Positions 14,274 to 21,688 of a stretch of 64,000 nucleotides of DNA are shown here, in pieces. Made by a program: the position numbers and the translations under genes. The notes under the pieces were generated by a model that saw nothing but the letters and a program-made list of their open reading frames with translations, ran no database searches and was not told where the DNA came from. The first letter of the stretch is position 1. Each line of letters begins with the position of its first letter. Source of the stretch: a virus; IMG/VR virus record IMGVR_UViG_3300021168_000494, positions 1-64,000 of that record; one strand, given 5' to 3'.

Positions 14274-14756
14274 ATGGCTGTTCTTGCGAAGGACGGAAGT
14301 CGCCACCACTCGGCGAGCCGAGCAAGCCTTCATGACAAGTTGACCGAGAAAAAAGGCCCCGCAACCGTAACCCCGATGAAGAAACCCGAGGGCAAGGATC
14401 CGGCAGCGGCTGCAAAGGCGCCGGCGATCGCCCAGGATCATCCACACATGCCCGGGCCGCACCAAATCCCGACGCAGACTCCGATCGCGGAGCACGTCGA
14501 GGAACACGGGCCGGCAACCCACACGTTCCACATGCACGACCACGGTGGCGAAGGAAAGCATCATGTCACCTCTCATCACGGAGCTATGGGCGAGAACATG
14601 CACCACTCCGAACACGAATCCCACGAAGCGGCTCACGATCACATGGCCGTGGCGATGGGCGCCGAATCACCGGATCACGAACAGGGCGAACCACACGACT
14701 ACGAAGCGCCCGAAGCGTCGGCGGCCGGCGAACGAATCCCTGGCCTAGCGAGTTAA
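14274..14756 (+). CDS. histidine-rich protein, 160 aa
   Basis: An ideal AGGAGGTAAT precedes the ATG. About 25 of 160 residues are His, dense in the second half (HVEEHGPATHTFHMHDHGGE, HHGAMGENMHHSEHES). There is no predicted fold or signal peptide. It lies in the head module just before the portal group, so it may be a minor virion or assembly protein able to bind divalent metal ions. I know no family. Confidence 0.65.
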   Translation: MAVLAKDGSRHHSASRASLHDKLTEKKGPATVTPMKKPEGKDPAAAAKAPAIAQDHPHMPGPHQIPTQTPIAEHVEEHGPATHTFHMHDHGGEGKHHVTSHHGAMGENMHHSEHESHEAAHDHMAVAMGAESPDHEQGEPHDYEAPEASAAGERIPGLAS

Positions 14757-14781
14757 CGCCATTCCCTGGACACGGCGGCAG

Positions 14782-14928
14782 GTGAAGTTTCTCTTCTCGT
14801 CCGGTTCGCCGCTCACCGGATCGCAAAAAGAAAAGATGCATGGGGAGTTACACGCTAACCCTGCGATGGGTCACATGAAGAGAGGCTCTTCGCGGATGGC
14901 CGAAGCGTTCAGAAAGGCACGTCGATGA
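14782..14928 (+). CDS. 48-aa basic hypothetical protein
   Basis: GTG after GGCAGG encodes MKFLFSSGSPLTGSQKEKMH and ends AEAFRKARR. Its TGA overlaps the next ATG, which supports translation. It is basic and Met-rich. No family is recognised. Without this gene the 14757-14924 gap would be empty. Confidence 0.5.
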   Translation: MKFLFSSGSPLTGSQKEKMHGELHANPAMGHMKRGSSRMAEAFRKARR

Positions 14929-15251
14929 ACGAGAACGAAGTAGTTGAGGTCAACGCCAACGGATCCTTCATCACTCCGCAGATTGCATCGTTCGCAGCTA
15001 CGCTGTGGAATGACAAGAATCCAAAAAACGGCGTCGCGTACATCGCCCTAGGAGAAACACAACTTCGGAAACTCGAATCTCTCTACATGGGACCAGAAGG
15101 CCCAAGGAGACCGGACGTTGAGATCTCGAAGCACGCGCAAACCCTAGCTCACATCCCGATCCGCGTCGACAAATTGGTACCTGACACCGAGATTCACATG
15201 CGCGATTCGCAGGATCGGCTTGTGGCCAAAATCGTCACGTTGGAGAAGTGA
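14925..15251 (+). CDS. hypothetical protein, 108 aa
   Basis: ATG in the overlap with the previous stop. The sequence is mixed alpha/beta (FITPQIASFAATLWNDKN, LGETQLRKLESLYMG, HIPIRVDKLVPDTEI). No recognised family. It belongs to the pre-portal group of small head genes. Confidence 0.6.
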   Translation: MNENEVVEVNANGSFITPQIASFAATLWNDKNPKNGVAYIALGETQLRKLESLYMGPEGPRRPDVEISKHAQTLAHIPIRVDKLVPDTEIHMRDSQDRLVAKIVTLEK

Positions 15252-15260
15252 TGTAGGAGG

Positions 15261-15902
15261 GTGATGGTGGGTGGGAAAACGCTCGTTCATATCGCGCCGG
15301 CAGCTGGCGTACAGAGATGGGCGCTTGCGTTTGTCGGGGGAGGGGACACGAGCAACCAGCCGAAAAGCTGCTTCGTTTGTCCCTTCATGTATCTCAATCA
15401 GAAACGCTGTCAGATTCACGGGCCAAAGATCGTCATCGACAGGCTGAAGAAGAGTGGAGATGTTTACACCCCAGTTTGCGTCTACCAGCGAGGCGGGACC
15501 CCTTTGGTCGTCGCCGACGATCAGGTCGTCTACAACGCTACAACGCTCGGGGCCGAGGCAGCGGACCAGACCGGATTGGAGTGGTCGAAAACACCTACGG
15601 GAACGAACTGCGGTGGATTCCGGGAAGGGGCCATCTGCGAATGGTTTATAACGGAGGACGAGAAGGGGAAGGACGGAATTTGCGGCCTCATGTCCAAGGA
15701 TCAGGACGAGACCAGTAACGCAATGAGCGATCACAAGGGCCGCGACGTCGATTGGGACGACTGCTGCGACGGACACGAGGGAGAACACATGGAGTGGCGG
15801 GAAGCACAGAAGATTCTCGGTGGCACGACGGAAAAACAGAAACCGTCAAGACTAGCTAAGGCTTTCAAAGCAGAGAAGCTCAAGGAAAGTGCCGCAACTT
15901 AA
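15261..15902 (+). CDS. Cys-rich head-module protein, 213 aa
   Basis: The protein has SCFVCPFMYLNQKRCQIHGP and later TPVCVYQRGG, NCGGFREGAICEW and CCDGHEGEH, so about nine cysteines. Small Cys-rich proteins with a CxxC...C..HG pattern are often encoded upstream of portal genes; a metal or Fe-S site is possible. GTG 15261 is immediately followed by an in-frame ATG, and either may start. GTAGGAGGGTG provides the ribosome site. Confidence 0.6.
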   Translation: MMVGGKTLVHIAPAAGVQRWALAFVGGGDTSNQPKSCFVCPFMYLNQKRCQIHGPKIVIDRLKKSGDVYTPVCVYQRGGTPLVVADDQVVYNATTLGAEAADQTGLEWSKTPTGTNCGGFREGAICEWFITEDEKGKDGICGLMSKDQDETSNAMSDHKGRDVDWDDCCDGHEGEHMEWREAQKILGGTTEKQKPSRLAKAFKAEKLKESAAT

Positions 15903-15919
15903 AAACAGGAGGGAATAGG

Positions 15920-16180
15920 GTGGCTCAAATGACCAAGACTATTATAAATAATGCTCCCGCCTCTTTACAGGCGTTCCAGATTCTTCGCATTGGTGCAGTG
16001 GATCCCGCCACGTCGCAGCGCCAGCTATTTTTGTCGAACGGAAGTCACGTGCAGATTTCATCGAAGCAAGCCACTCAGTTTTTGCCCAGTGTTGGTGACT
16101 ACTACGTCGTGCCGTCCGAGGGCCACCCGTACTGTGTGGCCCAGTCGACCTTCCTGCAGAACTACGTGGTCGGATCTTAG
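15920..16180 (+). CDS. hypothetical structural-type protein, 86 aa
   Basis: GTG after GGAGGGA. The protein is uncharged and beta-rich (LQAFQILRIGAVDPATSQRQ, FLPSVGDYYVVPSEGHPY). This fits a small virion component, but I know no family. The next gene follows behind a good ribosome site. Confidence 0.6.
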   Translation: MAQMTKTIINNAPASLQAFQILRIGAVDPATSQRQLFLSNGSHVQISSKQATQFLPSVGDYYVVPSEGHPYCVAQSTFLQNYVVGS

Positions 16181-16190
16181 GAGGTACATC

Positions 16191-16388
16191 ATGGCGAACA
16201 GATGGATGCAAGCCGAAGCGAGCCGCGAAAAACACGCCGGCACAAAAGGTTCTTTCACGCGGATCGCCCACTCACACGGTCGCTCGACGCACGCCGAAGC
16301 CGAGCACGATAAGCACAAACCGGGAAAGATCGGCCAGAAAGCCAGGATGGCGCTGGCATTTGCGAGTGCGCGTCACCACGGGAGCTAA
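16191..16388 (+). CDS. small basic head-module protein, 65 aa
   Basis: TAGGAGGT lies eight bases before the ATG. The basic, His-rich protein (REKHAGTKGSFTRIAHSHGR, EHDKHKPGKIGQKARMALAF) resembles short basic proteins encoded just before phage portals. Its role is unknown; DNA or RNA contact is possible from charge alone. Confidence 0.55.
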   Translation: MANRWMQAEASREKHAGTKGSFTRIAHSHGRSTHAEAEHDKHKPGKIGQKARMALAFASARHHGS

Positions 16389-16397
16389 AACAATATC

Positions 16398-19040
16398 GTG
16401 GCCTTCAAAACCGAACCAGCCGTCGCCGAGGAAGAGACAGCAACACAAGGTGGCGCCGATACGAAAGATAACGACGAACCAAAGTACGGAATAGGTGTCC
16501 TCGCCGGCCTCGAGTGGTCGCCAGTCCCGAACGCTGAGTTAACAACCGAGCAGAAGAATCTCATCCAGACTATCGTCAAGAAACATGAGAAGCGCGATTA
16601 TCCAGCGCGTTTGATCGAAGTGATCGCCGCTTGGGAAGCGGCTCTCTTCTACCGCGGCTTCCAATTCCTGATCCCGCAACGTGGTGGGGGATGGGTGATC
16701 CCGGGCGAATCGAGCGGATACGGTCCTTCGATGCAGATGGATCTTGCCCTCCTGCCGACGAACATCTATTCGGCGCGCGCACAAATGATCATCGCGGCCC
16801 TTACCCGCACCGTCCCTGGCGTGCGATTCGCCCCGCAACGCGCAGACTCAGACGCGCAAATAACGACGGCCGAATCCGCAGAGAAATTCGTGAAGGTCAT
16901 CGCTCGGAACAACGATTTGATCCAGATCCAGACTGACGCGGCCAGGTACCTGTGGACAGACGGACGTTTTCTGTACTGGTCGCGCTTCGTGAAAGACGGT
17001 CAGAGATTTGGATGGGAAGAGGACGACGAGCCCGATGATTTGGTCCCTGAAAACGAGCCAGGCCCATCACCTACGCCAGTCGAGGGTGAGGCTGCTGCGG
17101 CAACACCGGAATCTGCTGAGACTGCGCAGGAAGGTACACCGTCAGCGGAAGGCCAGGGATCGCCGCTAGAGACTTCCGAAATTTCCCCCTCAGATGAGGA
17201 GGAAAAACAGGAAGGCGAAGAAGGCACCGGCGAGGAAGAGGGTGAAGAGGAAGAAGAGCCGGTAAAGCGCACGCCCCGCGGTCAAGAGGTCCGCACAGCA
17301 CACGGAAAACTGGAAGTGAAACTCTCGCCGATGAGTGCGAATGAACTCAGCGAGGTCGATGTTCTCCTTTTCGAAGGTGAAGTGGATGAATCAAGAGCGC
17401 GCGGCATGTGCCCGTGGGTCGCCAAGGATATCAAAGGAGCGACGAATGCTGCCACGGCCTCGGGAGAGATCGCGCGGCTTGCTCGCCAGAACGTAAAACT
17501 CGGGATGCAGTCGACCTATGTGACTAGCGATTCGATCGCCGCCGACGTCACTATGAAGCGCGTGTGGATGCGCCCAAGCGTCCTGATGGAAATCGCGGAT
17601 GAAGTAAAGCGCGACGAACTGATCGCCCTTTTCCCGAACGGCTGTTACGTCTGCTATGCCGGCGAAACGTTTTGTTTCGCGCGCAACGAGTCGATGGATG
17701 ACGCCTGGGCGTTGGGACAAGCCTACTCTGGCGACGGCCAGAACAGGAACGCGATGGGCACGTCGACGATGCCGATCCAGAAGCGCCTGAACAACTGGCT
17801 CGACCTGATGAACGATATCTTCGTGCGGACCATTCCGAAGAAGTGGATGGACTCAAGGGCGTTCGCAGTCGAGGCGATCCGGCAGCAGACGAATGTGCCC
17901 GGGGATATCGGATCCTTCAAACGGCAACCAGGCACGCCGGTCGCTGAATTGATCTTCGTCGAACCAGCCGTCAATCCACCCGCCAACCTTTCGGAGTTCA
18001 TCAAGGAATATTCGGGGCCTCTCGCGGAACTTCTCTCCGGGGCGTATCCAGCGCTTGCAGGAGGGGACGTCGGCACAGCTGATAGCGGGGTCGCGATCGC
18101 CACTCAGCGCGATTCCGCGCTTGGCCGGCTGGCGCCAACCTGGCACCAGATGAAGAACGCCGAAGCGACGTCCATGAAACAGCTTGTGCGGTGGGCCGCG
18201 AAGTGCCGCGACAAGTCGATCAATGAACGAGTGCCTGGCGGTGAAACGATTTCACTCGAGATCAACGACCTCAAAGGCAACATCATGGTGTTTGCCGAGA
18301 GCGACGAGAACTTCCCGGAGACGTACACGCAGCGTAAGAACGCGCTGATGACAGTCTTCAATGACGCTGCGAAAAATCCCCAGTTGCTCGAGGTCTTCTT
18401 TAACGCTGCAAACCTCGAACTCCTGCAGAACATGTTCGGGATGGCTGATTTCTACATTCCGCAGGTGGCCGCTCGTAATAAACAGCTTGGCGAGATCGAG
18501 GTGCTGCTGAAGAGCACGCCTGTGCCGAATCCCCAAGTGGAACTGCTCAAACAGAAAATCGCGCAGATGAAAGAGGCCGGCGTGGATCCGCAGGAACTCG
18601 CAGCGGCCGAGCAACAGGTCGAAGCGATGCCGCAGCAGGTGAGTTCGATCGAGATTGACGCAAAGCGCGAGGACAACGACACCGAGGCTCTGACTTGCTG
18701 GCAGTACATCAACAGCCCGGAGGGCCGCGGCGACAAGCAAAAGAACAAAGACGGATTCGATAACGTGTGCCTCCACTACGATGCGCACGTCGCAGCCGCC
18801 GAGGCAAAGGCTGCGGCTGCTGGCCAGCCCGGGAAACCCCCGAGTGTCAGCATCGGATACAAGGACGTCGCCGCACTCGACAAAGGCGCGTCTGATCAGA
18901 TTTTGCAAAAGGCTGGCGTTACTCCGACTGCTGGTGCACAGGCCCCGCCTGCTGTTCCAGCACCAACCGGAGAAAAGCCGGTCGCAGCGCCGATCCCGAC
19001 AGGAATGCCGGAAGGCGCTGGTGGTCCACCAAAACACTAA
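16398..19040 (+). CDS. portal protein
   Basis: This 880-residue protein directly upstream of scaffold and capsid genes fits a portal (head-tail connector) of the large P22-like size class. Support includes the GYGPSMQMDLALLPTNIYSA segment, LNNWLDLMNDIFVRTIPKKW and a long C-terminal helical region. Residues ~206-298 form a very acidic Glu/Pro-rich insertion (EEDDEPDDLVPENEP through EEEGEEEEEP), and the last ~60 residues are Pro/Ala-rich. GTG start. Assignment rests on gene order, size and local patterns rather than a single diagnostic motif. Confidence 0.78.
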   Translation: MAFKTEPAVAEEETATQGGADTKDNDEPKYGIGVLAGLEWSPVPNAELTTEQKNLIQTIVKKHEKRDYPARLIEVIAAWEAALFYRGFQFLIPQRGGGWVIPGESSGYGPSMQMDLALLPTNIYSARAQMIIAALTRTVPGVRFAPQRADSDAQITTAESAEKFVKVIARNNDLIQIQTDAARYLWTDGRFLYWSRFVKDGQRFGWEEDDEPDDLVPENEPGPSPTPVEGEAAAATPESAETAQEGTPSAEGQGSPLETSEISPSDEEEKQEGEEGTGEEEGEEEEEPVKRTPRGQEVRTAHGKLEVKLSPMSANELSEVDVLLFEGEVDESRARGMCPWVAKDIKGATNAATASGEIARLARQNVKLGMQSTYVTSDSIAADVTMKRVWMRPSVLMEIADEVKRDELIALFPNGCYVCYAGETFCFARNESMDDAWALGQAYSGDGQNRNAMGTSTMPIQKRLNNWLDLMNDIFVRTIPKKWMDSRAFAVEAIRQQTNVPGDIGSFKRQPGTPVAELIFVEPAVNPPANLSEFIKEYSGPLAELLSGAYPALAGGDVGTADSGVAIATQRDSALGRLAPTWHQMKNAEATSMKQLVRWAAKCRDKSINERVPGGETISLEINDLKGNIMVFAESDENFPETYTQRKNALMTVFNDAAKNPQLLEVFFNAANLELLQNMFGMADFYIPQVAARNKQLGEIEVLLKSTPVPNPQVELLKQKIAQMKEAGVDPQELAAAEQQVEAMPQQVSSIEIDAKREDNDTEALTCWQYINSPEGRGDKQKNKDGFDNVCLHYDAHVAAAEAKAAAAGQPGKPPSVSIGYKDVAALDKGASDQILQKAGVTPTAGAQAPPAVPAPTGEKPVAAPIPTGMPEGAGGPPKH

Positions 19041-19061
19041 GACAAATATCGGGAGGAACGT

Positions 19062-20537
19062 ATGGAAGAGATACTGAACGGAGCGGGAACGGCGGTCGCA
19101 GATGGCGCGGCAGCTGGTGGTGATGCTGGTGGTGCGGGAACTGGGGGCGGCGCTGGAGAAGGTGAAGGCGCTGGAGAGGGCGCTGGAGAAAAACCTGGAA
19201 CTGGTGAAGGTGGAGCGGGAGGAGATGGCGCCGGCGCTGGAGAAGGAGCCGGTGAAGGAGAAGGCGAAGGAGCCGGCGAGATCGAGGGCGCTGCAGCTGG
19301 CGAAGGAGAAGGCGAAGGCGAGGGCGACGAATTTGAAAGTGCGGATGGCCGCAAGGTCGACTCCAAAACCCGTGAAGCGCTGGCCGCACTCAAGAAAGTA
19401 AATCCTGCGGCCGCGAAGCAACTCTTCGCGGATCATGGGCGAGCTCAGGCCATCGTCAAGGAAGTCGGCGCGCAAAATCTCAGCGATGCCGTAAACAAGG
19501 TGCGCCAGATCACCGCCACGCTCGAATCGGTTGGTGGCGAGGAAGGCTTGGAAGGGCTGCAAAGCGAGGCCGAGGACTACCGGAACGAAATCAAACAGTT
19601 TTCGGAAGGCGATCCTGCTCTCCTGAATCAGCTTCACGAAGCCAATCCCGACGCGTTCGCCACGTCCATCACGAACGGCCTCGCACTGATCATGGAGAAA
19701 TCGCCGGCGAAATTGGACGCCGTTCTCCTGCCAGCACTTGTGCCGCGGCTACAGAAGGCCGGGATGTTTGACTCCGTCGATCAGTTGGCTGCGCTGATCA
19801 AAGAGGGCAAAGGCCAGGAAGCCTATGATCTAACGGCGAAAATCAAGGCATGGCTCGACAACGCGAAACATCTGTCGGAAAAAGCCGCCACGACTCGCAA
19901 CAATGTGGACCCGAGGAAAGAAGCCCAAGACAAACGGGATTCCGAACTCACGGCGAAAGAACAGAAGATCTACGAGGGCCAGATCGGCAGCGACGTGAAC
20001 AAGTTGAACAACACTGCAACTGCACGCGTCGTCGAACCGTTCTTTAAAGACCTGAAGCTAAAGACGGAAGGTCGGCGCGAATTCATCAACGCGCTGAACT
20101 CGCGGATTTGGAAGACCATGCGCGAGGACAAAGCGTTCCAGCGCGCTGGCAACGCCCTGAAGGCCAAAGGTGATGCTGGCCGCACTGCGCGATTTGTGAG
20201 TGCCAAATTCGTCGAACTCCTCCCCGAGCACTTCCGGGCACTGCGGGACGCCATGTACCCTAATTACACCCGCGGTGGGACAAAGGTGGCCCCGGGCGCA
20301 GGAAAGGCCAACGGTGCGGCAGGCGGGGTCGCTGGCGGGGGTAACGGGACAGGTGGGGGTGCAGGGGCCGGGAAAGCGCCGGCCGGCGTCACCCTCGTCA
20401 CCAAAATGCCGAAACCCGAGGATATCGACTGGAGCAAGACGACCGAGGAAATGTATCACGTTGGCCGTGGGAACGGCGAAGCGATCCTGAAGAGTGGGAA
20501 AAGACTTCGCTGGAATTGGGCGACCGTCGAACGGTAG
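19062..20537 (+). CDS. scaffold-like protein with Gly/Glu-rich N-terminus
   Basis: Between portal and capsid genes, a 491-residue acidic, mostly helical protein follows GGGAGGAACG. Residues ~15-90 are almost only Gly, Ala and Glu (GAGEGEGAGEGAGEKPGTGE), encoded by imperfect GGAGAAGGC repeats. The middle is helical (LAALKKVNPAAAKQLFADHG; ITNGLALIMEKSPAKLDAVL), and the tail is Gly-rich before a basic end (KSGKRLRWNWATVER). Such composition and position suit a procapsid scaffold, whose basic C-terminus usually binds the coat protein. Confidence 0.72.
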   Translation: MEEILNGAGTAVADGAAAGGDAGGAGTGGGAGEGEGAGEGAGEKPGTGEGGAGGDGAGAGEGAGEGEGEGAGEIEGAAAGEGEGEGEGDEFESADGRKVDSKTREALAALKKVNPAAAKQLFADHGRAQAIVKEVGAQNLSDAVNKVRQITATLESVGGEEGLEGLQSEAEDYRNEIKQFSEGDPALLNQLHEANPDAFATSITNGLALIMEKSPAKLDAVLLPALVPRLQKAGMFDSVDQLAALIKEGKGQEAYDLTAKIKAWLDNAKHLSEKAATTRNNVDPRKEAQDKRDSELTAKEQKIYEGQIGSDVNKLNNTATARVVEPFFKDLKLKTEGRREFINALNSRIWKTMREDKAFQRAGNALKAKGDAGRTARFVSAKFVELLPEHFRALRDAMYPNYTRGGTKVAPGAGKANGAAGGVAGGGNGTGGGAGAGKAPAGVTLVTKMPKPEDIDWSKTTEEMYHVGRGNGEAILKSGKRLRWNWATVER

Positions 20538-20578
20538 AATCAGGCCCGGAGAGTCAGTGGTAGGTTCTCCGAGAGGGA

Positions 20579-20648
20579 TGGAGCACGTTGCCCCTTCTGA
20601 TGCCTTTGGTGCTGTGAGCATCGCGTCAGATCACCGTGCTCCATTTTT
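20579..20648 (+). terminator. structured terminator after scaffold gene
   Basis: TGGAGCACG (20579-20587) pairs with CGTGCTCCA (20635-20643), and inside it TCTGATGC pairs with GCGTCAGA allowing one G-U. The outer stem is followed by TTTTT. The whole 20538-20700 gap has no gene. The two-tier stem makes it larger than a typical terminator, so a small stable RNA is possible. Confidence 0.55.
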
Positions 20649-20700
20649 GTGTTCTGTTTTGGTCTTGTGCCCCGCGCGATAGCAGGTTAGGATTCAACGG

Positions 20701-21174
20701 ATGTCGGAACACGAACATAACGAAAAATCCCGACTGACAAAGATCGAAGAGATTCTCGAGTGTCTGCATGAAGACGTGAAGCGGATGCTCCGATGGATCG
20801 CTCTAAAGAAGATCGACTTTATTCAAGTTGGAGGCAGTATGAATTTCTCAATCGTTCGAGGCGCAGCGGGAACTTTCACTGCAGTCTTGACGCCAGCCAA
20901 TGGCACCCAGGCACCGAGTACTCTTCCTGCATGGGCCGCAGATGATACGACCATCGTTCTCAATCCGAGCGCTGACGGGCTGTCTTGTGAAGTCACGGCG
21001 CCGCTCGGTGGAACGGTTACGGCGTTCCATCTCAGTATCAAAGCGACGTCGTCCGACCCGAGTGTTGGAGTAAGCGGAGTGGTCAACGCGAATCACGCGA
21101 TTACGATCACCGAGCCGACTCCTCCACCGCCGACGCCGTTGCAGAGCATCGACTTCGTCCAGTCCGCTGGCTAA
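20701..21174 (+). CDS. Ig-like capsid decoration protein candidate
   Basis: Residues ~1-40 are helical and charged (SRLTKIEEILECLHEDVKRM). Residues ~50-140 form a beta-sandwich-like domain (AAGTFTAVLTPANGTQAPST, LGGTVTAFHLSIKATSSDPS) typical of bacterial Ig-like folds on phage capsids. The motif IDFIQVGG before the domain is echoed by IDFVQSAG at the end. Location just before the capsid gene supports a decoration role. It may bind the capsid surface or host polysaccharide. Confidence 0.6.
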   Translation: MSEHEHNEKSRLTKIEEILECLHEDVKRMLRWIALKKIDFIQVGGSMNFSIVRGAAGTFTAVLTPANGTQAPSTLPAWAADDTTIVLNPSADGLSCEVTAPLGGTVTAFHLSIKATSSDPSVGVSGVVNANHAITITEPTPPPPTPLQSIDFVQSAG

Positions 21175-21190
21175 AGTCTCGTCGCTCACC

Positions 21191-21229
21191 AATCCCCGGG
21201 CGCGCACTTCCACGGTGCCCGGGGATTTT
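21191..21229 (+). terminator. rho-independent terminator
   Basis: A perfect 11-bp stem AATCCCCGGGC (21191-21201) with GCCCGGGGATT (21217-21227), a 15-base loop and a TTTT run. It ends transcription of the decoration gene and isolates the tRNA-like element and capsid gene that follow. Confidence 0.8.
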
Positions 21230-21236
21230 CCAGTTT

Positions 21237-21409
21237 GCTCCGGTAGCTCAGTGGTGCAGAGTCCGGTCACATGCGTCCCGCTTCGGCTGGCTGCAACGGC
21301 GATCAGACTCCGCTAGAGCACCTCGTATTTAACGAGGGGGTCGTGGCGGGTCGCCACCGCGCGCAGGGTCGCAAGGCTCGGCGAGGTTCAAAACCCACCC
21401 GGAGCGCCA
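21237..21409 (+). tRNA. tRNA-like gene (Lys-UUU-like) carrying two internal insertions
   Basis: The acceptor strands GCTCCGG (21237-21243) and CCGGAGC (21399-21405) pair perfectly, followed by G and an encoded CCA. D-stem GCTC/GAGC, anticodon stem CCTCG/CGAGG and T-stem GTGGG/CCCAC with loop TTCAAAA are all perfect, but only if ~58 nt in the D-loop (about 21256-21313) and ~39 nt in the T-stem (about 21347-21385) are left out. The remainder is exactly 76 nt. The anticodon loop TATTTAA gives anticodon TTT but has A where U33 is expected. The first insert is closed by GCAGAGTC/GACTCCGC; in the second region GTGGCG-GGT-CGCCAC can sequester the T-stem strand. Confidence 0.6.
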
Positions 21410-21414
21410 TTTCT

Positions 21415-21454
21415 CCGCTAATTTTATCAGCCCACGAACTGATAAAATTAGCGG
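21415..21454. repeat. perfect 16-bp inverted repeat
   Basis: CCGCTAATTTTATCAG (21415-21430) and its exact complement (21439-21454) flank an 8-base loop CCCACGAA. It begins five bases after the CCA of the tRNA-like gene and has no T-run on the plus strand. It could stabilise the 3' end of the RNA, bind a protein or serve as a recombination site. It is AT-rich compared with its surroundings. Confidence 0.9.
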
Positions 21455-21455
21455 A

Positions 21456-21471
21456 CGTTCCACGTGGAACG
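21456..21471. promoter_or_regulatory. parS-like palindrome, copy 1
   Basis: CGTTCCACGTGGAACG is a perfect 16-bp palindrome whose inner 14 bases GTTCCACGTGGAAC match the chromosomal parS consensus, notably the Pseudomonas form TGTTCCACGTGGAACA. ParB/Spo0J proteins bind such sites. No ParB with a helix-turn-helix is encoded in the window. An identical 14-mer occurs at 38716. Confidence 0.65.
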
Positions 21472-21492
21472 CTCCCTCAATTCAAAAAAACT

Positions 21493-21521
21493 TTGACAAT
21501 AGGCAAGGGCGGGTGTACTTT
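21493..21521 (+). promoter_or_regulatory. sigma70-like promoter for capsid gene
   Basis: A perfect TTGACA (21493-21498), a 17-base spacer and TACTTT (21516-21521). Transcription would start near 21528, giving a ~160-base leader before the capsid ATG at 21689. I see no gene in 21522-21688; frames there are short and lack ribosome sites. Confidence 0.55.
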
Positions 21522-21688
21522 CACTCTCAACAGAGCGCACCCTGCGAGCGGGATAAACTAGACGCCACTCTGCATTGTTCCAAAGCACATCGGGGGATCG
21601 ACAAATCTGCGTGCTTGACTGCGCGTGGATCGCCAACGTGCTCGTGCGGGGAGACGGCCACTGTTGAGCCAATGCAGAGGTTCCCACT

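Noticed and set aside
18252-19637. Long open frame on the minus strand (461 codons) opposite portal and scaffold genes
   Set aside because: It is antisense to two well-supported genes, is rich in Ser/Arg/Phe as expected for a shadow of Gly/Glu/Ala-rich coding, and has no ribosome site or neighbour coupling.
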